Below, one piece after another: positions 8,928 through 17,360 of a stretch of DNA of 64,000 nt (position 1 is the first letter of the stretch; each line of letters begins with the position of its first letter). The translations under genes were made by a program, and so were the position numbers. The DNA lies in NCBI RefSeq assembly GCF_023953965.1, contig NZ_JAMLIX010000002.1:310001-374000 (forward strand). The letters are read 5' to 3'. Origin of the DNA: Bosea sp. (in: a-proteobacteria) (GTDB lineage Bacteria; Pseudomonadota; Alphaproteobacteria; Rhizobiales; Beijerinckiaceae). The notes beneath the pieces are model-generated. The model did not search any database. It was not told the origin of the DNA and was given only the letters and a program-made list of their open reading frames with translations.

Positions 8928-9761
8928 ATGATTGCTGGCATCCCCATCGGCGACCTCGCCTTCCTGGCCGTCTCCCTCATCCTGGCGGGGGCGGTCACGG
9001 GCCTGCTCGCCGGCGTCTTCGGCGTCGGCGGCGGCGCCGTCATCGTGCCCGTGCTCTACGAGGTCTTCCGCGTCATCGGCGTCGCCGACGAGGTGCGCAT
9101 GCCGCTGGCGGTCGGCACCTCGCTCGCCGTCATCATCCCGACCTCGATCCGCTCCTTCAACGCGCATCGCGCCAAGGGGCTGGTCGATCTCTCGATCCTG
9201 AAGATCTGGGCGGTGCCGGTGATCATCGGCGTGATGTTCGGAAGCTGGATCGCCCGCTATGCGCCCGCCGACCTGTTCAAGATCGTCTTCGTCCTCGTCG
9301 CGACGATCTCGGCGGCGCGTCTCCTCTTCGGCGCCGACAGCTGGAAATTCGGCGACGATATGCCGGGCAAGCCGCTGATGGTCGCCTATGGCGGCGTCAT
9401 CGGCGTGCTCTCGGCGCTGATGGGCATCGGCGGCGGCCAGCTCTCCAGCCTGTTCATGACCTTCTACGGACGGCCGATCCATCAGGCGGTCGCGACCTCG
9501 TCGGGGCTGGGCGTGCTGATCTCGATCCCCGGCGCGCTCGGCTTCATCTATGCCGGCTGGCCGAAGATGGCGATCCTGCCGCCGCTCTCGCTCGGCTATG
9601 TCTCGCTGATCGGCATGATCCTCTTCATCCCGACCTCGATCTGGACGGCCCCGATCGGCGCCAGCCTGGCGCACAGGCTCTCCAAGCGCCGCCTCGAGAT
9701 CGCCTTCGGCCTGTTCCTGCTCTTCGTCGCCGCCCGCTTCATCTGGTCGCTCATCCGCTGA
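8928..9761 (+). CDS. TauE/SafE (TSUP) family membrane transporter
   Basis: 277 residues with about eight membrane segments in two repeated halves, each with the family glycine motif: GVFGVGGGAVIVP near the N-terminus and SALMGIGGGQLSS in the second half. TSUP proteins export sulfite, sulfonates or related organic anions across the inner membrane; the substrate cannot be read here. Start chosen at ATG 8928 because it places the first helix (PIGDLAFLAVSLILAGAVTG) at the N-terminus; an ATG at 8889 in the same frame would add 13 polar residues. The 3' end overlaps the convergent cobS by 11 bp. Confidence 0.9.
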   Translation: MIAGIPIGDLAFLAVSLILAGAVTGLLAGVFGVGGGAVIVPVLYEVFRVIGVADEVRMPLAVGTSLAVIIPTSIRSFNAHRAKGLVDLSILKIWAVPVIIGVMFGSWIARYAPADLFKIVFVLVATISAARLLFGADSWKFGDDMPGKPLMVAYGGVIGVLSALMGIGGGQLSSLFMTFYGRPIHQAVATSSGLGVLISIPGALGFIYAGWPKMAILPPLSLGYVSLIGMILFIPTSIWTAPIGASLAHRLSKRRLEIAFGLFLLFVAARFIWSLIR

Positions 9762-10599
9762 GCCCCGTGCCCCATCCGAGCGCCAGCGCGAGGCCGAGAT
9801 AGATCGCGATCTCGGAGAGCTGCTGGGCGGCGCCGAGGATGTCGCCGGTCTGCCCGCCGATCAGCCGCCGCGCCAGCCGCGACAGAATGGCGGCCGCGCC
9901 ATGCGCCAGCGCGAAGCCGAGCATGAGCCCGGCGACCGGCAACTGCACTGTCAGCGCGATCCCCGTCGCGAGGACGAGGCTCAACGCCAGCGCGATCCGC
10001 GCCGTGGCGGCGCTCGGCCGGCCGACCGCCGCGGCAGCCCCGGTGCTGCGCGCCGGCGGCTGGGTCGCGAGCAGGAACAGACCCTCGGCCCGCGACCAGG
10101 GCGCAGCGGCGAGCAAGGCTGCGGCCGCCGCCGAGGCGCCGGCGCGGTCGAGGATCATCGCGATCAGGCTCGCCCTGATCAGCAGCGACAGGCCGAGCGC
10201 CAGCGCGCCATAGGAGCCGATCCGGCTGTCCTTCATGATTTCCAGCCGCTTTTCGGGCGTGTGCCCGCCGAAGAGGCCGTCCGCCGTGTCGGCGAGCCCG
10301 TCCTCATGGAAGGCGCCGGTGGTGAGCGCCAGCGCCGTGAGCGCCAGCGCCGCGACGGCAAGCCCGCTCAGGCCCGCAAGCCCCGTCCCCAGCGCGACGA
10401 GCGCGGCCGGCGCGGCGATGACGAGCGCGGCGAAGGGCAGGGCGCGCGGCACGGCCCGGAAATCGGGAGCGGCGTGGCTTTCGCTCTCGCCCGGCAGCGG
10501 CGGCACCGGCAGGCGCGACCAGAAGCGCAGGCAGATCGCGGTCGCGACCGCCCAGCCCGGCCAGTCCGGCGGCTGCGTTCCCGGTTCGATTGTGTTCAT
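9751..10599 (-). CDS. cobS: Adenosylcobinamide-GDP ribazoletransferase CobS (CobV)
   Basis: 282 residues, multi-spanning inner-membrane enzyme. It joins adenosylcobinamide-GDP with alpha-ribazole (or its 5'-phosphate) in the last step of coenzyme B12 nucleotide-loop assembly. Seen: the acidic motif FHEDGLADTADGLFGG and MKDSRIGSYGALALG, both diagnostic, plus several alanine/leucine-rich helices. The ATG at 10599 gives MNTIEPGTQP; the frame continues open upstream only as a shadow of cobT. Divergent from cobT, whose product makes alpha-ribazole phosphate, so the pair is functionally coherent. Only 81 bp separate the two starts, too short for a cobalamin riboswitch, and none was seen. Confidence 0.94.
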   Translation of the reverse strand: MNTIEPGTQPPDWPGWAVATAICLRFWSRLPVPPLPGESESHAAPDFRAVPRALPFAALVIAAPAALVALGTGLAGLSGLAVAALALTALALTTGAFHEDGLADTADGLFGGHTPEKRLEIMKDSRIGSYGALALGLSLLIRASLIAMILDRAGASAAAAALLAAAPWSRAEGLFLLATQPPARSTGAAAAVGRPSAATARIALALSLVLATGIALTVQLPVAGLMLGFALAHGAAAILSRLARRLIGGQTGDILGAAQQLSEIAIYLGLALALGWGTGLSG

Positions 10600-10680
10600 G
10601 CGCTGGAGCCTATAGCAGCAGGGGCGACCCCGCCGCCATGCCGATGCGCTGACGCGGCCCCTCGCGTGACGGATTTGACC

Positions 10681-11700
10681 ATGGCCGCCTCCGGATTGCC
10701 CTTCGACGATATCCGTGCGCTCATCGCCGCGATGCCCGGCCCCGACATGGCGGCGGCGGATGCGGTGCGCGCCCGCGACGCCAATCTCACCAAGCCGGCC
10801 GGCAGCCTCGGCCGCCTGGAGGAGATCGCCGAATGGCTCGCCGCCTGGCAGGGCAAGGCTCCGCCGCGGGTCGACCGGCCGCTGGTCTGCGTCTTCGCCG
10901 GCAACCATGGCGTGGTGGCACAGGGGGTCTCGGCCTATCCGCAGGCGGTGACGCGCCAGATGCTGGAGAACTTCGCCGCCGGCGGCGCGGCGATCAACCA
11001 GATCTGCGCGGCCTATGATCTCGGCTTCAAGGTCTTCGACCTGGCGCTCGACCTGCCGACCGGCGATTTCACGGAAAGGGACGCGCTCGACGAGCGCGCC
11101 TGCGTCGCCACCATGGCCTTCGGCATGGAGGCGCTGGCGGGCGGCACGGATCTTCTCTGCCTCGGCGAGATGGGCATCGGCAACACCACTGCGGCCGCGG
11201 CGATCTACGCCGCGCTCTATGGCGGCGAGCCGGCTCACTGGTGCGGGCGCGGCACCGGCCTCGACGATGCGGGGCTGAAGCGCAAGGTCGCGGCGGTGGA
11301 GGCGGGGCTCAAGCTGCACCGCGCCCATCGCAAGGACCCGCTCGAGGTGCTGCGCCGCTTCGGCGGGCGCGAGATCGCCGCGATCTCAGGCGCGATCATC
11401 GCCGCACGCTCGCAGCGTATCCCGGTGATCCTCGACGGCTATGTCGTGACGGCGGCCGCCGCGATCCTGCACGCGATCGCGCCTGCGGCGATCGACCATT
11501 GCATCGCCGGCCATCTCTCGGCCGAAGGGGCGCATGCCGACGTGCTCGCCCGCCTCGGCAAGGTGCCGCTCTTGGCGCTCGACATGCGGCTGGGCGAGGG
11601 CACGGGCGCGGCGCTCGCCGCCGGCCTGGTCAAGGCGGCGGCGGCGGCCCATTCCGGCATGGCGACCTTCGAGCAGGCGCAGGTGGCGCGGAAGGATTAG
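10681..11700 (+). CDS. cobT: Nicotinate-nucleotide--dimethylbenzimidazole phosphoribosyltransferase CobT
   Basis: 339 residues, standard length for CobT/CobU. It transfers phosphoribose from nicotinate mononucleotide to 5,6-dimethylbenzimidazole, giving alpha-ribazole 5'-phosphate for the lower ligand of B12. Seen: LTKPAGSLGRLEEIAEWLA, FAGNHGVVAQGVSAYP, CLGEMGIGNTTAAAA and, near the C-terminus, LDMRLGEGTGAALA, which holds the expected catalytic Glu. Start at ATG 10681; the in-frame extension upstream is antisense to cobS. The gene is followed by a palindromic repeat (11724-11764) that may act as terminator. Confidence 0.95.
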   Translation: MAASGLPFDDIRALIAAMPGPDMAAADAVRARDANLTKPAGSLGRLEEIAEWLAAWQGKAPPRVDRPLVCVFAGNHGVVAQGVSAYPQAVTRQMLENFAAGGAAINQICAAYDLGFKVFDLALDLPTGDFTERDALDERACVATMAFGMEALAGGTDLLCLGEMGIGNTTAAAAIYAALYGGEPAHWCGRGTGLDDAGLKRKVAAVEAGLKLHRAHRKDPLEVLRRFGGREIAAISGAIIAARSQRIPVILDGYVVTAAAAILHAIAPAAIDHCIAGHLSAEGAHADVLARLGKVPLLALDMRLGEGTGAALAAGLVKAAAAAHSGMATFEQAQVARKD

Positions 11701-11723
11701 GCGATTCTAGTACGAACCGCTTC

Positions 11724-11764
11724 GTCATTCCGGGTTCGCGCCTTAAGGCGCGCCCCGGAATGAC
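11724..11764. repeat. Dispersed palindromic repeat, family C
   Basis: GTCATTCCGGG and CCCGGAATGAC form a perfect 11-bp inverted repeat around an inner palindrome GCGCCTTAAGGCGC. It lies between the convergent cobT and ddl genes, so it could serve as a bidirectional terminator. A related copy in the other orientation is at 40114-40153. The unit resembles REP/RPE-type intergenic repeats of alphaproteobacteria. Confidence 0.7.
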
Positions 11765-11776
11765 AGGGGTGGGAGG

Positions 11777-12895
11777 CTACCCCGCATAGTCCGTCTTCAG
11801 CGCGGCCCGCTCGGCGTGGCGCTCCCGGGCCAGTTCGATCAGGCGGGTGATCAGCGCCGGATAGGGCAGGCCGGACGCCTCCATCATCTTCGGATACATG
11901 CTGATCGCGGTGAAGCCCGGCAGCGTGTTGATCTCGTTGAAGAAGAATGCGCCGCTCTTGCGGTCGAGGAAGAAGTCGACACGCGCGAGCCCGCTGCATT
12001 CCAGCGCGACGAAGGCGTCGACAGCGAGCTGCCTGACCCGCGCCATCTCACCCGCATCGAGCTTCGCCGGCAGGTCGATGCTCGCCCCGTCCTGGTCGAT
12101 ATATTTCGCTTCATAGGAATAGAACTCGTGCTGCGGGCCGGCGTTGAGCTCGCTGGCGACGCTGGCCACCGGCGGATCGCCGTCGATGACCGCGACCTCG
12201 ATCTCGCGGGCGTCGATGCCCTGCTCGACCAGGACCTCGGTGTCGTACTGGAAGGCGTCGGTGAGCGCGCCGTCGAGATCCTCCCAGCGCTTGACCTTAT
12301 GGACGCCGACGCTCGAGCCCATGTTGCAGGGCTTGACGAAGACCGGCAGCGTAAGCCGCTCCCGCGCGGCCTCGGCGGCGCCGGCCGGACTACGCCGCCA
12401 GTCGCGCCGCGACAGGGCAAGATAAGGCGCGATCGGCAGGCCGGCGAGCCCGGCCAGGCGCTTGGCGATGTCCTTGTGCATGCCGATGGCCGAGGCCAGC
12501 ACGCCCGAGCCGACATAGGCCGCCCCGGCGAGCTCTAGGAGGCCCTGCACCGCGCCGTCCTCGCAGAGCGGGCCGTGGATCACCGGGAACACCACGTCGA
12601 CCGGCTCGATCGCCGGCGCCGTGGCTTCGGTCGGCAGGATGGCGGTGCGTCTGCCCCGCGGTTCCAGCCGGATCGCGGGGGAATCGGCCAGGATCGGCAG
12701 GCTGTCGCCAGAAGCCGCGTCGATCCGGCGTAGCTCGTGGCATTGCCAGCGGCCCTGCTTGTCGATGCTGACCGGCACGGGCTCGAACCGCTCCCGGTCG
12801 ATATGGCGCAGCACCGAGGCGGCCGATTTCAGCGAAACCTCGTGCTCGCCCGATTTCCCGCCATAGAGCACGGCGACGCGCGTTTTCCGGTTCAT
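11777..12895 (-). CDS. ddl: D-alanine--D-alanine ligase
   Basis: 372 residues, the longer DdlA-like form. Makes the D-Ala-D-Ala dipeptide of peptidoglycan precursors with ATP in the cytoplasm. ATP-grasp fold: N-terminal VAVLYGGKSGEHEVSLKSA, FPVIHGPLCEDGAVQG, the nucleotide-binding PVFVKPCNMGSSVGVHKV, VEQGIDAREIEVAV and the metal-binding end FFFNEINTLPGFT. All expected motifs are present. It stands alone here rather than in the dcw cluster, suggesting a second ddl copy or a displaced one. ATG at 12895 is the only sensible start. Confidence 0.95.
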   Translation of the reverse strand: MNRKTRVAVLYGGKSGEHEVSLKSAASVLRHIDRERFEPVPVSIDKQGRWQCHELRRIDAASGDSLPILADSPAIRLEPRGRRTAILPTEATAPAIEPVDVVFPVIHGPLCEDGAVQGLLELAGAAYVGSGVLASAIGMHKDIAKRLAGLAGLPIAPYLALSRRDWRRSPAGAAEAARERLTLPVFVKPCNMGSSVGVHKVKRWEDLDGALTDAFQYDTEVLVEQGIDAREIEVAVIDGDPPVASVASELNAGPQHEFYSYEAKYIDQDGASIDLPAKLDAGEMARVRQLAVDAFVALECSGLARVDFFLDRKSGAFFFNEINTLPGFTAISMYPKMMEASGLPYPALITRLIELARERHAERAALKTDYAG

Positions 12896-12938
12896 GATCC
12901 GATGTCCGAGGGACTGGAGGGGTGGGGTCGGGGCGCGC

Positions 12939-14456
12939 TCACGCGGCCCGCGTCTTCGGTTCGGGCAGGGCGGCGAGCGTGTCCATCACGCGCTCGGCCG
13001 GCAGCGTGATCGTGACCTCGGTGCCGTCGCGCGGCCTCGACTTCAGCTGGAACCCGCCGCCATGCAGGTCGATCAGCCCCTTGACGATCGGCAGGCCGAG
13101 CCCCGAGCCCTGCTCGGCCGTCTTGATCGCCAGCGAGCCGCGCCCGAAACTCTGCATCACGATCGGAATCTCGTTCTCGGGGATGCCCGGGCCGGTATCG
13201 GAGACGGAGACATATTGGCCGCCCGTCGCGGTCCAGCCGACCTTGATCGTGATCTCGCCGCCCTGGGGCGTGAACTTGATCGCGTTCGCGAGCACGTTGA
13301 GCACGGCCTGGCGGATGGCGCGCTCGTCGCCCCAGACGCGCGGCAGGTCGGGTTCGGCCAGCGTGCGGATCCCCTGGCCCTTGGCCTTGGCGCGCAGCGC
13401 CAGCATGTGCTGGCAGTCCTCGACGATGGAGGGCAGCGAGAGCGCCTCCTCGTTCAGCTCGTATTTGCCGGCCTCGATGCGCGAGAGGTCGAGGATCTCG
13501 TTGATCAGGTCGAGCAGGTGCTGGCCCGAGCCGTGGATGTCGGAGGAGTATTCCTTGTAGGCGGCATTGGCGTGCTCGCCGAAGATCTCGTTCTTCATCA
13601 CCTCGGAGAAGCCGAGGATGGCGTTGAGCGGGGTGCGCAGCTCATGGCTCATCGTGGCGAGGAAGCGCGACTTGGCGAGGTTGGCCTCTTCCGCCTTGCG
13701 CCTTGCCTCGTCGGAATTGGCGGTGGCGGTTTCGAGCTCCGCGATCAGCGCGTCCTTCTCGGCCCGGAAGGTGATCGAGGTGACCGAGCTCGCATAGAGC
13801 CGGTTGGCGAGGAAGATGAAGAAGAGCTGGGCCGAGGCCGCCATCAACGCCATGGTCAGGCTGTCCATGTCGTGCCGGTCCCAGAAGAAGACCATGATTC
13901 CGGCGATGATCGGCATGAGCCCGGCATAGACAGCCATCGGGATCGTGGCGGAGAGCATCACGGTCAGCGCGCTCGCGATCAGGAGCGCGGTGGTGACGAA
14001 GACCTTGGCGCTCGGCGCGCCGACCGAGGCGAACAGCAGGAGCAGCAGCGCCCAGGACAGTCCGTGCATGCCCTCGGCCGCCGTGAACAGCCGGCGCCAG
14101 GATTTCAGCCGGGTCTCGTCGGGCGGCTCCGCGATATAGCGCCGCGCCAGCACCACGATGACCGCCGCCGTGAGCAGGACGGAGCCGCTCCAGACCAGGA
14201 CGAAGGGCAGCGGCAGCCACAGGCAGGAGGCGGCGGCGATGCCGAGCACCAGCACCAGCGTGCCGGCCGAGCCGGAGATCCGGTATTGCGCGAAGACGCG
14301 CAGCAGCTCGTTGTCGAAAGCGCGCTCCAGCCCGGTCGAGGAGGTCAGCCGCTCGCGCGCGGACTTGACCTCGCGCGTGACGCGCTTCCGCCGCGCCACG
14401 ACGGCAGGGTCGGGCCCGCGCCCGCGCTGCACCTGTTCGGCCGTCACTTCCGGCAT
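12939..14456 (-). CDS. Membrane-bound sensor histidine kinase (PleC/DivJ-like)
   Basis: 505 residues. The N-terminal part holds about six membrane helices (roughly 60-230) with no separate periplasmic sensor domain, then a short coiled coil and a HisKA domain with the phospho-acceptor motif SHELRTPLNAILGFSE. The HATPase domain has the N box LNVLANAIKFTP, the G1 box DTGPGIP and the G2 box GSGLGLPIVKGL. This H box and layout match the alphaproteobacterial PleC/DivJ/PdhS group. No response regulator is adjacent, so it is an orphan kinase that may feed DivK- or PleD-type regulators. Signal unknown. Confidence 0.9.
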   Translation of the reverse strand: MPEVTAEQVQRGRGPDPAVVARRKRVTREVKSARERLTSSTGLERAFDNELLRVFAQYRISGSAGTLVLVLGIAAASCLWLPLPFVLVWSGSVLLTAAVIVVLARRYIAEPPDETRLKSWRRLFTAAEGMHGLSWALLLLLFASVGAPSAKVFVTTALLIASALTVMLSATIPMAVYAGLMPIIAGIMVFFWDRHDMDSLTMALMAASAQLFFIFLANRLYASSVTSITFRAEKDALIAELETATANSDEARRKAEEANLAKSRFLATMSHELRTPLNAILGFSEVMKNEIFGEHANAAYKEYSSDIHGSGQHLLDLINEILDLSRIEAGKYELNEEALSLPSIVEDCQHMLALRAKAKGQGIRTLAEPDLPRVWGDERAIRQAVLNVLANAIKFTPQGGEITIKVGWTATGGQYVSVSDTGPGIPENEIPIVMQSFGRGSLAIKTAEQGSGLGLPIVKGLIDLHGGGFQLKSRPRDGTEVTITLPAERVMDTLAALPEPKTRAA

Positions 14457-14542
14457 GGTCGGCTGCGTGTATCCTCGTTCGGCCCCGCGGCATGCGGAGG
14501 CCGGCTCGCCACCATGGACACCAAATCGTTAAGCTCTTCCTG

Positions 14543-15094
14543 ATGGCACCCTTCGGATTCGGTCGCTCCCGCTCAGGACCCTTCGGCTGGCGCCGCGTCG
14601 GCCGGCCGGTCGATCTCGTCGTGGCGCTCGGCCTCCTCGGCTTCCTCGCGCTCTTCGGCGCGATCCTGCAATATCGCCTCGGCCCGGCGCGGATGCTCGC
14701 CGGATATGCCCAGGCGATCGACGGCGATTCGCTGAGGCTCTCCGGCGAGGAACTGCGGCTCGAAGGGATCGACGCGCCAGAATACCGCCAGAGCTGCACC
14801 GGACCCGACGGCAGGCCCGTCGCCTGCGGGCGCGCGGCGCACCGCGCCCTGCAGGCGCTGCTGGCGCGGGGCGCGGTCGCTTGCGAGATCGGCAAGGCCG
14901 ACCGCTATGGCCGCGGCCTCGCCCGCTGCCGGCAGGGAAAGACCGATATCAACGCGACGCTGGTCAGCGAAGGTCATGCGGTGTCCTACGGCGCCTATCG
15001 CGCCGAGGAGGCGGCGGCGCGTGCCGCCGGGCGCGGCCTCTGGGCGATGCGCTTCGAGCGCCCGGAAGCCTGGCGGCGCAGCCATCCGCGCTGA
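14543..15094 (+). CDS. Membrane-anchored thermonuclease (SNase) family protein
   Basis: 183 residues. One N-terminal membrane helix (about 22-42, LVVALGLLGFLALFGAI) followed by a staphylococcal-nuclease domain (about 55-175). Conserved stretches AQAIDGDSLRLSGEELRLEG, IDAPEY and KADRYGRGLARC match the family, including the Arg before EGIDAPE and the DRYGR segment. Cys residues in QSCTGPDGRPVACG may form a disulfide, which fits a periplasmic location. Start ATG 14543 removes an upstream extension of unlikely sequence. Divergent from the kinase gene. Confidence 0.85.
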   Translation: MAPFGFGRSRSGPFGWRRVGRPVDLVVALGLLGFLALFGAILQYRLGPARMLAGYAQAIDGDSLRLSGEELRLEGIDAPEYRQSCTGPDGRPVACGRAAHRALQALLARGAVACEIGKADRYGRGLARCRQGKTDINATLVSEGHAVSYGAYRAEEAAARAAGRGLWAMRFERPEAWRRSHPR

Positions 15095-15191
15095 ATGCGG
15101 CCGTGCCATGCTGGCGTCACGATGCCCCGGCAATCGGGTTGACCTTCCGGCGCGGGCCGTTATCCGGTTGGGCGGCAGGGGAGAGGATCCG

Positions 15192-15710
15192 ATGAAGCTC
15201 CATGACGGCGGGCGCAGGCGCCATCCGCGGCGGCTCGCCAGGCTCGAGGCCGCGCTTCTCGCCCTGCTCGCGCTCCTGGCCGTCCCGGCCTCCGCGCCGG
15301 CCGCCGAGCGGCTGAGCGGCGAGGCGATCGAGCGCGCCTTCCGGGGCAATACCGTCTCGGGCCGCTACACCAATGGCGGCTTCTTCACCGAATATCACGA
15401 TCCCGACGGCCGGGCGCTCGGCCATAATGGCTGGCAGCCCAACACCGATGCCTGCTGGATCACCAAGCCGGACCGGATCTGCTATTATTACGGTCCGCCG
15501 AGCGAGCGGACGGTGCACTGCTTCTCGGTCGAGATGAGCGGCGATCTCTACGTCCTGCGCAACAGCGGCGACGGCAGGGTCAATGCGCTCGCCAGGGTCG
15601 AGCCCGGCAATCCGCGCGGCCACACCGACAACGGCACGCCCTGGTATTGCGACGGGCTGATCTCGCGGGCGCCCGAGGCCCCGATGAGCCGGAAGCTGGC
15701 GCGGCGCTGA
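15192..15710 (+). CDS. Secreted hypothetical protein, first of a tandem paralogous pair
   Basis: 172 residues. Basic N-terminus and hydrophobic stretch (LEAALLALLALLAVPASAPA) ending with an AEA-type cleavage site, so a Sec signal peptide of about 38 residues. The mature part has the pattern GNTVSGRYTNGGFFTEYHDP, then PNTDACWITKPDRICYYYGP, CFSVEM and WYCDGLISRAP, with four conserved Cys. The next gene encodes the same domain. It resembles short periplasmic DUF995-type proteins of rhizobia, but I cannot assign it firmly. Start ATG 15192 has a strong ribosome binding site (GGGGAGAGGATCC). Confidence 0.75.
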   Translation: MKLHDGGRRRHPRRLARLEAALLALLALLAVPASAPAAERLSGEAIERAFRGNTVSGRYTNGGFFTEYHDPDGRALGHNGWQPNTDACWITKPDRICYYYGPPSERTVHCFSVEMSGDLYVLRNSGDGRVNALARVEPGNPRGHTDNGTPWYCDGLISRAPEAPMSRKLARR

Positions 15711-16177
15711 TGGCCCGGCTTTCAAGCCTCGCCGTCCTCGCGTCGAGCCTGCTCGCGCTGGCGCAGGCCATGGCCGCGGAGCGGCTGGACGGGCCCCGGA
15801 TCAGGCGGCTTTTCGAGGGCAACACCGTTTCAGGCCGCTATTCCGGCAGCAATCTGCCGTTCAGCGAGTATCACCACCCCGACGGCAGGGCGAGCGGGCA
15901 TAACCGCAACGTGCCGAACACCGATGCCTGCTGGACCACGACGCAGGACGCCGTCTGCTATTATTACGGCCCGTGGGAGAAGCGGCGCACCTATTGCTTC
16001 ACCATCGAGACGAGCGGCGATCTCCTCGTCATCCGCAGCCGCCCGAGCGGACGCATCAACGGTCTCGCCCGCGTCGAGAAGGGCGATCCCCACGGCTATG
16101 CCGGGGCGCAGGCGAACTGGCACTGCGACGGCCTGATCTCGCGGGCGCCGGACCCTGCCCGGCTGGCGCGCCGATGA
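15710..16177 (+). CDS. Secreted hypothetical protein, second of the tandem pair
   Basis: 155 residues with a signal peptide ending near AMAAE. The mature part repeats the plan of the preceding gene: FEGNTVSGRYSGSNLPFSEY, HHPDGRASGHN, PNTDACWTTTQDAVCYYYGP, YCFTIETSGDLLVIRS and WHCDGLISRAP, so the two arose by local duplication. The four Cys of the mature domain are shared, which suggests two disulfides. The ATG overlaps the upstream TGA by one base (TGATG), and the stop overlaps the next start (ATGA), so the three genes are translationally coupled. Function unknown. Confidence 0.75.
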   Translation: MARLSSLAVLASSLLALAQAMAAERLDGPRIRRLFEGNTVSGRYSGSNLPFSEYHHPDGRASGHNRNVPNTDACWTTTQDAVCYYYGPWEKRRTYCFTIETSGDLLVIRSRPSGRINGLARVEKGDPHGYAGAQANWHCDGLISRAPDPARLARR

Positions 16178-16800
16178 GTGCCGGCGAGCCGCTCGACGAG
16201 GTGCTGGCGCAGTTGCGCGCCTGCCGCATCTGCCGCGATGCGCCCCGCTTCCCGCCGCCGCTGCCGCATCAGCCGCGCCCGGTCATCCAGGCTTCGGCGA
16301 CGGCGCGGCTGTGCATCGCCGGGCAGGCGCCGGGAACGCGCGTCCACGCCAGCGGCCGGCCGTTCAACGATCCGTCGGGCGTGCGCCTGCGCAGCTGGCT
16401 CGGCATCGACGAGGCGGCCTTCTACGATGCGGAAAAGGTCGCGATCGTGCCGATGGGCTTCTGCTTCCCCGGCCTCGACGCCAAGGGCGGCGACAGGCCG
16501 CCTCGGCGGGAATGCGCACCGGCCTGGCGGGCGCGCGTCTTCGCGAGCCTGCCCCGGATCGAGCTCGTGCTGGCGATCGGGCGCTATGCCCAGGATTGGC
16601 ACCTGGGCGGCAAGGGCGTGGGCAGTCTCTCCGCGACCGTGGCGGACTGGCGCGAGATCCTCGCCCGGCCGGTCTTTCCGCGCGTGCTGCCCCTGCCGCA
16701 TCCGTCCTGGCGCAACAATGCCTGGCTCAAGCGCAATCCGTGGTTCGAGGCCGAGCTTCTGCCCGTCCTGCGGCAGGAGGTGGCGCGGCTGCTGCGCTGA
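16174..16800 (+). CDS. Uracil-DNA glycosylase family protein
   Basis: 208 residues. UDG-superfamily fold: two-Cys N-terminal motif LRACRICRDAPRF, motif A region CIAGQAPGTRVHASGRPFND, the central strand LVLAIGRYAQDWHL and motif B PLPHPSWRNNAWLKRNPWF. The spacing resembles the bacterial family of UDG-like proteins that lack the four Fe-S cysteines of family 4. It may excise damaged bases, but the usual catalytic Asp of motif A is not evident, so activity is uncertain. Start ATG 16174 overlaps the stop of the secreted protein gene; the functional link between them is unclear. Confidence 0.82.
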   Translation: MSAGEPLDEVLAQLRACRICRDAPRFPPPLPHQPRPVIQASATARLCIAGQAPGTRVHASGRPFNDPSGVRLRSWLGIDEAAFYDAEKVAIVPMGFCFPGLDAKGGDRPPRRECAPAWRARVFASLPRIELVLAIGRYAQDWHLGGKGVGSLSATVADWREILARPVFPRVLPLPHPSWRNNAWLKRNPWFEAELLPVLRQEVARLLR

Positions 16801-16802
16801 GT

Positions 16803-17186
16803 TCAGCGGCGGAAGGGGCCGGAATCGAGCCCGCGATCGACCTTGCCCCGCACCCCGATCACCGAGCGGACCGGCCCGAAGGCGGTCTCGCCCCGGCTTT
16901 CGAGATAGACCAGCCCGTCGGCCCGGCTGCCATAGCCGTTGCGCGAGCTCTTGCCGAATTCGGCGCGGACTGCGCCGCCGGCCCGCACGCAGAACGAGGA
17001 GCCTTCGACCCGCATGAAGCCGGCGCCGTATTCGGGACAGGGGCGGGCGGCGGGGCCGGATCTGGCGGCAGGCTTCGCCGGGGTTTCGTACGCAGCCGCC
17101 TTCCGCGGCAGCGGCTCGCCGATCGACTGCGCCGCGGCGGCGGTCGCAAGGCCGGACAGGATGAGGGCGAGCGCGGTGCGCGGCAT
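16803..17186 (-). CDS. Short secreted porin-like protein, probable porin fragment
   Basis: 127 residues with a signal peptide (MPRTALALILSGLATAAAAQ). The segment CPEYGAGFMRVEGSSFCVRA followed by GGAVRAEFG matches the start of the mature barrel in rhizobial Omp2-type porins (CPEYG...G...C...GG.VRAE). Full porins have 350-500 residues, so only the first strands are present. It may be the remnant of a deleted porin gene or a small family derived from one. It is convergent with the UDG-like gene (2 bp between stops). Upstream lies a family A repeat. Confidence 0.6.
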   Translation of the reverse strand: MPRTALALILSGLATAAAAQSIGEPLPRKAAAYETPAKPAARSGPAARPCPEYGAGFMRVEGSSFCVRAGGAVRAEFGKSSRNGYGSRADGLVYLESRGETAFGPVRSVIGVRGKVDRGLDSGPFRR

Positions 17187-17206
17187 GGCAAGGACCCGTG
17201 AGCGAC

Positions 17207-17264
17207 GCTCTAGCGATAAGATAGCTCATCGTTATCGCGTCCGGTAGGACGCGCGATGAGCTAG
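17207..17264 (-). repeat. Dispersed palindromic repeat, family A
   Basis: Reverse complement of the 201-261 unit: the core CGCGCGTCCTACCGGACGCG and the following ATAACGATGAGCTATCT match the first copy with few changes. It lies just upstream of the porin-like gene and may carry part of its promoter region. Confidence 0.75.
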
Positions 17265-17307
17265 CGAACCAGCAAGGCGCGTTTGTGGCAAGGCCGGCCG
17301 CAACGGA

Positions 17308-17331
17308 AAGGCCCGGCTCGCGCCGGGCCTT
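17308..17331. terminator. Hairpin downstream of the TRAP binding-protein gene
   Basis: Perfect 10-bp stem AAGGCCCGGC / GCCGGGCCTT with a TCGC loop, 29 bp beyond the stop of the leftward gene. There is no long T run on either side, so termination efficiency is uncertain. Confidence 0.6.
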
Positions 17332-17360
17332 GTGATGGTTCGCGTGGTGGCGCCGTCCGC

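Noticed and set aside
10600..10680. Cobalamin riboswitch between cobS and cobT
   Set aside because: The gap is only 81 bp and no B12-box sequence was recognised.
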